64,000 nucleotides of DNA from Podocnemis expansa (lineage: Eukaryota; Chordata; Testudines; Podocnemididae). The translations under genes and the position numbers were made by a program. Shown here piece after piece: positions 57,605-64,000 of this stretch (position 1 is its first letter; every line of letters starts with the position of its first letter). A model generated the notes under the pieces. That model saw only the letters and a program-made list of their open reading frames with translations, did not search any database and was not told where the DNA came from. The stretch lies in contig ML682031.1 of NCBI GenBank assembly GCA_007922195.1, forward strand, positions 372,001 through 436,000, given 5' to 3'.

Positions 57605-58340
57605 TATGTCCTTCTAGCTTGACTATGAATTATAGCTACTCTCTGAAAATGGGCTTCCAACCAGTTATGCACCTACTTTATAGTAGCTCTACCTAGGCTG
57701 TATTTCACTAATTTGTTTATGAGGTCATCAGAGACTGAATCAAAAAAATCTTTAGTAAAGACAAGAAACACATTTACCACTTTCCCCCATCCACAAAGGT
57801 TATTGTCCCATCAAAGAGAACTACCAGATTGCTTGGACATGATTTGATCTCAACAAATCCATGATGACTGTTATTTACTACGATATCATCATCTAGGTGT
57901 TTGCAAAATCATTGCTTAATTATTTTCTCCATTATCTCTCCAGGTACTGGAGTTAAGCCTATTGATCTGTAATTCCCTGGAGTGTCCTTATTCCCCTTTT
58001 TGAAGACTGGTGCTATATTTTGCCTTTTCTAGTCCTGGTCATAGTGACTTGAAGACATCTAATAGGTCTAAGTAATTTTAAATTGCTCTCTCCCTATTTA
58101 AGCCACTGATCCTACCCAATTTCACTGGCATTCACCATGTTATATACCCAATCACTACTAAACTCTTTGGTGAAAATGGAAACAAACAAGCCATTTAGAA
58201 TTTCTGCCATTCCCACATTTTCTGTTATTGTCGTCCATCGTCCCCCCCCACCCCCTTGATTAACAGACCTGCCCTGTCCTCAGTCTTCCTCTGGCTTGTA
58301 CTTTATTTGTTCAAGGTGATTCTCTGGACACTACAGTAAT

Positions 58341-59716
58341 ACACTTCACCATGGATACCAACTGAACCACTATGTAACTCAGTAAGAATTCTGAGATTGT
58401 ATGGTGAACAGACAAACCAGCAACTGATACTCTGCAGAGATCAACTGAAACCCAAATTATTTCTGAGAAATTTTCTCCCATAACCACCCCTCTTCTTTAA
58501 GTGAGTCTTGGAACCATCATACAATAGGATCCTAGTCTACCGCCCATAGCACTCAAGGAAGCTACATTTTCCCAACAATAGCATGGCATTTCTAAAAAGA
58601 CAGCCAAATAAGCTTAGATATAAGAACAATATAAATGTATTTTTAAGCATAAATTTTGCTTTGAAAAATGAATGAGAACTATGATAACTACACAGCACTG
58701 CAACCCTACCCCCCACCCCCACCCCAAAAAAAAAGCATTCTTAAAGGTCACCAATACATCACACAGTATATTCAAATCAAATAAAAGAATTAAAAATTGC
58801 AGCTTCACCCTGGTACCATATTTTGAAACCACCCCAGTCAAACTTTGTATACTAATCAACTCTTTTTCCATTAAATTACTTTCTTTATTGAATTTGCTTC
58901 CGATTCTGAACTTTAAAGACAAAGGATGTGTTCATTGATCCAAACTGCTACATAATTCTCCCAATCAGTAGGATATTAAGTGAAACAACTATGTTTTGCT
59001 TTCCATAACATTACCTTAAAATCACTGAGCTGTCAAAGAGAAGCAGCCTCAGCTTCTAGAAAGCTACCTAAACATCTAAAGCTTCCTTAACCCTTCCTCT
59101 AAACGCTTCCATGGTCCAATCACTAAGCCCATCTTTCATGGCACAATTCTACTTGACAAACAAATGCAGTTCAATCACGTTCTTGAAGATGCATGATACT
59201 CTGTGCTTAGTTATGCTATCATATATTTAACTTATACATAGATTATTTTAAAAATAAAATATGGACTAGACTGGAACCATAAAAAAGGCGATAAGAACTC
59301 ATGGGAAAATTAATAGATAGCGAACCTGCATTAACTTGTCTGTTTCAGATAATTACTTGCGAGTTTTTTAAGACATTTGTGACTCACAAGGGAATCTGTG
59401 AATTTACTGTCTTCTACAATCTAATACTGTTGGCAGCCATGAGAGTTACCTATTTATTGATGTGTGACAGCAATTTGTCTTCAGTGGATCAAAGGCAACT
59501 ATTTAAACGGTTTTTCCTCTTTTCAGTGAGCATAGGTTTCAAGCAGAAAACATGTCAATTCTGTTAAGGGGGGAAAAAAAACATTCCAGAGAGGCCAACA
59601 GAATCCACCGCACTAAGGTTTTGCTGTTGGTTTGGCAGCTCCGCCATGCAACATGGCACGAAAACAAATGACTCGAGTTGGTCAATTTTACGTGAAGTGG
59701 ACAGAATAAGCAAAGA
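58341..59716. other. No gene seen
   Basis: Unique AT-rich sequence. A C/A-rich run lies at 58702-58735. No exon was recognised. Confidence 0.35.
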
Positions 59717-60300
59717 GAAATGATGCACTACTCGGTAGGGCACTGCACATGGAACTGAGATGTCTACTCAGTTGGTGATCTGCTGGGTGACCTTATGCAA
59801 GTCACTCCACCTTCCTGTGCCTCTGCTTCCCAAAACACCTTTGTTTTGTCTATTTAGACCAGGGATACCCAAACTGTTCCTGCCACACTCCTCCTTACTC
59901 ATAACGTAATGTCTCCAGATCTCCCCCTCCTCCCACCATCACTCCTATTCCTCCACAGTCAGCTCAGCAGAGGAACTTGGGCTGACAGCAAAAATGGTGG
60001 GGCAGAACTGGGGCCGCGGAAGGAGCTAGGGTTAGAGGTGGAGCAGGCCTGCAACTGGGGGCTGAATGGGACTGAGTGGTACTCTCTCCACACCAGATGA
60101 GGGCTGGCCCAGGCCCTGTTGCACACCACCCCCACCCCCAAATTTTTTGTGCACCATACTGTTTGGAGACCACTGGTTTAGACTGACAGGCCAAGGACTG
60201 TTTCTCTGAGTGTTTCTATAACTTCTAGCACAATAGGCCCATACTCTTGGTTGGGGTTTGTTCGGTGTTCCTGAAATATAAATAAAAACAGATGCATCAG
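59717..60300 (+). mobile_element. MIR/L2-like SINE, split by a hAT element
   Basis: The left part has GGGCACTGCACATGGAACTG, CTTATGCAAGTCACTCCACC and CTTCCTGTGCCTCTGC. The right part, after 60183, has GGCCAAGGACTGTTTCTCTG, TTCTAGCACAATAGGCCCAT and CTTGGTTGGGGTTTG. Joined without the insertion, this gives a head-core-tail order like other reptile SINE/L2 composites. Confidence 0.65.
59860..60175. mobile_element. hAT-type MITE inserted in SINE (316 bp)
   Basis: The ends CAGGGATACCCAAACTG and CTGTTTGGAGACCACTG are inverted with mismatches. The flanks ATTTAGAC (59852-59859) and GTTTAGAC (60176-60183) are a 7/8 duplication. Non-coding. Confidence 0.85.
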
Positions 60301-60433
60301 GAGTCCAGTCCCAAAACATGGGGGAGAGAGGAGGACCATGACAGCTGCTCACTGAAGTATACCTCTGGCTGATTAGGTCAAGGTACTCTGTTGCTGTTGT
60401 TATCCTCAAAAGTGACATGCCTAGAGGCTAGAT

Positions 60434-60904
60434 CAGGGCTCAGCAACCCCAGCACCCATGCCAAAAATGGCATGGGGGCCAAGGCTGAGAGGCACCGGCG
60501 TCACTCAGGCTTCCCTCCTGGCCCTACTCCCCTAGCGCTGGGCAGAACAAGCCATGTACTGCAGCTCCAGGCCAGCAGAAGCTACGGCATATGATTCCCA
60601 GCCCTCTGCCAATCCCGTCCCTGAGGGGCAGGAATGGAGAGAAGCATGGCAGGTTGGCCCACCCTGCTTTCAGCTCCAGCTGCAGAGCCAGAAGCCACCT
60701 ACCGGTGGGGGAGAGAGGCAGCGCCAGCTGGACCCGGATGCCGTGGGGATAGATGGGGCCCTGTCAGGGACCCAGAGGCCACCCGCTAGTGTGGGCAGAA
60801 GCCAACCCTGGCCCTGAACTGGAGACCTGGCCCCACCCCCAGCACCCACTGAAGGTGTGGTGGGCAAGGTTGGCATGGGGGTCAGCCAAGGTTGCTGACC
60901 CCTG
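60434..60904. mobile_element. hAT-type MITE (471 bp)
   Basis: The ends CAGGGCTCAGCAACC and GGTTGCTGACCCCTG match with one mismatch. The flanks GGCTAGAT (60426-60433) and GGTTAGAT (60905-60912) are a 7/8 duplication. The GC-rich interior gives spurious frames on both strands. Confidence 0.88.
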
Positions 60905-60912
60905 GGTTAGAT

Positions 60913-63059
60913 AAACACTACCCTGAACCCAAAACACGTAGGCAGACAATTTATAGGAGGAAAAAGGAATGGGAACCCCTCAAGTAAAAGTGAGGAGGGC
61001 ATCTGGATAACCTTGTCAGGAGGACTTTTGGTCACACCACGGACAGTGATGAAAAATGTATTGTTTGGGTTTAAAAAAACAAACAAACAAAAAACAAACA
61101 AACAAACAAACAAAAAAACCACCACACAAGACACCACCTAAAATGCCGAGTGGCAGGTTACTGCCAAGCCAAAGGAAAGCCAAAAGGAACATTTAAAATA
61201 CACCAAATGCAGTTTGTGCTTTAATAATCAATAGACATACAAGTCACTGTCAAGAAGAAACCAGCAGTTCCCAAGTGTTTCTTTATTCTCTTCCATTAGT
61301 CTGCAGCTTTTATCACACTGATCCTATCAGTCATAGCTGGAGAAATAATATAGCTTTATTTTCACAAGTTCTAAATGCATCTGTTAGAGACTAACTCACT
61401 CACAATCACGGGACAGGTAAGACTTTTCTCCCCTTTAGAATCAGACTGAAAGCCTCTAGGAGCAAAAAGCTGCATCTGTCTGTGTCTTCTTTTAACCATT
61501 CTCAACAAAAGCCAAGAGAGAAGACTGCCAACAGCACAAAATGTTTCCCCCCTCAGTTTCAGATGAACTTGACTTTAGAACTGAAATACCTCCAACCAGC
61601 AGTTCGAGTTGCTACCTGTCCAGGTTTTCCCAGCATCATCATTTTTTTTTGTTTTAAAGTAGTGTTGCAGGAAATCTAAAGGGCTGCTCAGTACACACTG
61701 CCCGCTGCTCAAGGTCATAGACTCAGAATCATCCTAGATGTCCAATGTTTTGTACCCAGAGGTGGCAACCCTACTAACCAATGCCACTTCAAAATCCCAA
61801 CACTAACAGGCAGTCATCACCTTCTCCCTAAAACGTCACCTCTGAACCTTTTCAGTAAGCATCTGTTTCCAGCTTTTCTCACATTAAATTTCATGCAACT
61901 CTCCAAAAGTCCAAGACATAGACATCATTTAGATATAAACCAAAGTAAAGTGGCAAGATTTCAGTGTCCAGGCAGCCCTATAGATTGATGGTTGGGAATC
62001 TGGAGACCCATTTGTGTGTGGCAGAATTGTTGACCACCAGTGATTCAGTGTGGTCCAGAGAAAGTCCAGGAATAGTTGAAAAAGCTTTAAATCAACAAGG
62101 GTGCAGGTCTTCCATTACCGGTTTTTGCTGGAGCTTTCTTCAACCAATTCCATGTAGTTCTTCAACTCCAAAAAGTATTCATTCTTCAGTCTTCATTTTT
62201 GGCATAGAGAGGAGGAAGGCAGTGATGAAACAGGTAGTGCATACTCCCCAGTGAAAATATTTCCAAGCAGAAGAAAAAGCAGGTAAAGGAGCATTGAAAT
62301 CCTGTGAGAGTAGACCATGGGTTTTGTCCATTTCCTTCACATTAGCAGATCTGAATGCAATACTATAGTTGGGAAAACACACTGAACAATGTATTTAAAG
62401 ACCCAAGATCTGTCCAGGTGCCCACATTTTCCAGGATATTGCTAGTTAAAATTCTAAAGCATTCTTTGATTTTGCAATAAACTAACTTCTCTAATCCACC
62501 CTTTGGTCACGTGTAGGGTAAGAGGATTTCCAGTTACTGATCATGCAAAGTTGTTAATGCAATACAGAAGGGGAGTTTCAAATTCTGTGGCATTAGTGAC
62601 CAATTGTCTGGAATGAATGTACTCTCTTCAACACAGGGACCTCACATAGTCACCTGTGAAATGCCTTTTACACAGTTAGCATTTCACAAAGAAGAAATAA
62701 TTACGCTGATTAGACTGAGAATGATGGGCCCTTACAGAGCCAGGTTTGATTCCAGTGGTGATTTCTCCTTCTTTGCCAAAAAAAACATTTATTGTTTGTA
62801 ACATCTCTCAACTCAGTATCCCTTTATTAACATTGGAATTGCCAGGTAGTAAAAGACCCAAGTTCATACCATTCGGTCTCTTGTTTCTGATGGTGGCCAC
62901 CATCACATGCTTCAGAATAAGATCAAACAGCCCTGCAATAAGCAGCTATTTGCTAATATAGCACTCTTTACCCCACTTAGGTCTCATCCTTGAGTCCATT
63001 CTTATTTTTCTGAATCCTTAAATCATGAGATTTAATATCACTTACAAAATTTTTATCAT
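60913..63059. other. No gene seen; (AAAC)n tract at left
   Basis: A simple repeat of AAAC units runs 61074-61119. A strong-looking plus-strand donor at 61420 (GGGACAG|GTAAGAC) has no supporting exon. The open frame 61964-62254 is not recognised. Confidence 0.4.
61074..61119. repeat. (AAAC)n microsatellite
   Basis: Imperfect AAAC/AAACA repeats over about 46 bp, with a few pure-A interruptions. Confidence 0.9.
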
Positions 63060-64000
63060 CATTTATTGTCACAACTCTGAATATTCTTGGTCTCCATATA
63101 AATATTTAATCCCTTTCTGAACTTTGCTAAATTCTTGGCCTCTATGACTTCCTGTGCCAGTGAGTATCACAGTTTAATTATACACTGTGTAGATAAATGT
63201 TTCTTTTCTTCAGTTCAAAATTTCCCATCTGTTAATTTCACTAAACACCCCCTTGTTTTAGCATTACCAGAAAAGGAGAAAAGAAACTCCTGATCCACCT
63301 CCTCCACACAATTCACTATTTTATAAACTTTTATCATCTCTCCTCTTATTCAGCTACTTTCAGGTAGCTAAGGGCAATCTTTTCAATGTCCCTTAGAAGG
63401 AGAACTCTTCTGAACCCACTCTGGGTTCTGTAATATCCCTGACGAGTACTGTACACAAAACCTCCAGACTAAGTTGCATCATGGCTTAAGAGTGTACTTG
63501 GTCCTGCCATGAGTACAGAGGACTGGACTCTATGACCTCTCATGGTTCCTTCCAGTTTCTGTGGTTCTATTCTTTGTGTAGAGACACTAATATTCTCCAT
63601 ATTTTTCACCTTCACATTCTTCACTAACTTCTTGTTAGTGTGTCTGGCCACAGCTGCACATTGAGCAGAGGTTAACATTCAGCTGTCTACAACATTCATG
63701 TCCTTTTCTTGGAAAGATACAATCAATCAATCGATCTAAAACCCTGTAAGGTGTACAAATAGTTTAAATTTTACCTCCCATATACATTACCTGGATTATG
63801 CTAAATTTCAATCACTCTTGTGTTGCCTGTTCACCTAGCTTATTTGGGTCTCTCACAAATTGCTTGAAGTCATCTCTGGTCCCAAATAGTTTAAATAACT
63901 TCCCGTCATTTGCAAATTTCACTACCTCACATTTTACCAGGATTAAAGACCATTAACTATTAAAATAAACAACATGGGATCTAACAGAAAACCTTGATGT
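63060..64000 (-). mobile_element. CR1 LINE reversed, runs off right edge
   Basis: TTCTTGGCCTCTATGACTTC, TTTCACTAAACACCCCCTTG, CTCTCCTCTTATTCAGC and CTGCACATTGAGCAGAGGTT, then CATTTGCAAATTTCACTACC follow the order of a reversed CR1 3' half. A plus-strand CR1 terminus interrupts it near 63475-63570. The copy is cut by the window end. Confidence 0.75.
63475..63572 (+). mobile_element. CR1 3' terminal stub in opposite orientation
   Basis: GTACTTGGTCCTGCCATGAG, then GAGGACTGGACTCTATGACC and TTCCTTCCAGTTTCTGTGG is a CR1 3' end in forward orientation, embedded in the reversed CR1 copy. It is likely a short 5'-truncated secondary insertion. Confidence 0.65.

Larger units (their letters stand above)
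55797..58340 (-). mobile_element. CR1 LINE reversed, split by two insertions
   Basis: The 3' end is at 55797 (reversed GTCATAGAACTGTGGACG, then GGGACCTCACGAGATCATCT). CR1 is continuous across the removed pieces: ...CTCCTGCGAAAACATCCCA (56335) resumes at TACATCCTAGAATGACG, then stops near 56775 and resumes at 57385 with TTTGTCCTAGTTTAATTTC. The RT frame runs to ~58310, where the reversed wording is TCAGTCTTCCTCTGGCTTGT. It is the longest CR1 copy here. Confidence 0.85.

Noticed and set aside
61074..61119. CRISPR-like array
   Set aside because: A plain (AAAC)n microsatellite in a vertebrate genome, with no spacers.

Overview
The window looks like nuclear DNA from a reptile, most likely a turtle, though a crocodilian or other sauropsid is not excluded. 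It has no bacterial gene density, and nearly every long open frame is a transposon remnant. The repeat mix points to a reptile: many CR1 LINEs on both strands, DIRS-type tyrosine-recombinase retrotransposons, Penelope-like (GIY-YIG) elements, many short non-autonomous hAT-type DNA transposons with 8-bp target duplications, and MIR/L2-like SINE remnants. A run of ten N at 3735-3744 marks an assembly gap. No rRNA, tRNA gene, CRISPR array or complete protein gene was found.

Region 1-8515: a CR1 3' half (1-1582, split by a hAT MITE), a second CR1 fragment cut off by the N gap, then a nearly full-length, decayed DIRS element on the minus strand with gag, RT with a readable YLDD motif, RNase H and the start of the tyrosine recombinase. 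Region 8516-16790 is mostly unique, AT-rich sequence with hAT MITEs and a CR1/SINE pair near 14.5-15.5 kb. Region 16790-19700 is a second, internally deleted DIRS copy with a Penelope-like RT fragment and GC-rich material in its middle. Region 23.4-26.6 kb is a cluster of Penelope-like fragments, one of them inside an old CR1.

Region 29.3-48.6 kb holds the best candidate host gene. Short minus-strand blocks at 48536-48606, 37756-37901, 34283-34371 and 29306-29362 have plausible splice sites and matching phases, so the window probably lies inside a multi-kilobase-intron gene read right to left. I do not recognise the protein. A further possible exon lies at 47249-47325. The introns carry SINEs, hAT MITEs and CR1s (42.3-46.8 kb).

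Region 50-64 kb is again intergenic or intronic: a hAT MITE at 50.2 kb, an irregular GGTGTCAA repeat at 52.1 kb, a hAT pair-mate at 53.2 kb, a minus-strand CR1 (55.8-58.3 kb) broken by two later insertions, a SINE split by a hAT element (59.7-60.3 kb), another hAT element at 60.4 kb, an (AAAC)n tract and a CR1 running off the right end. The nested order gives a relative chronology: CR1 and MIR-like SINEs are older, and hAT MITEs and the Penelope-derived unit inserted into them.

All identifications come from reading the sequence and from remembered family features; no search was run. Boundaries given without a target-site duplication are approximate.
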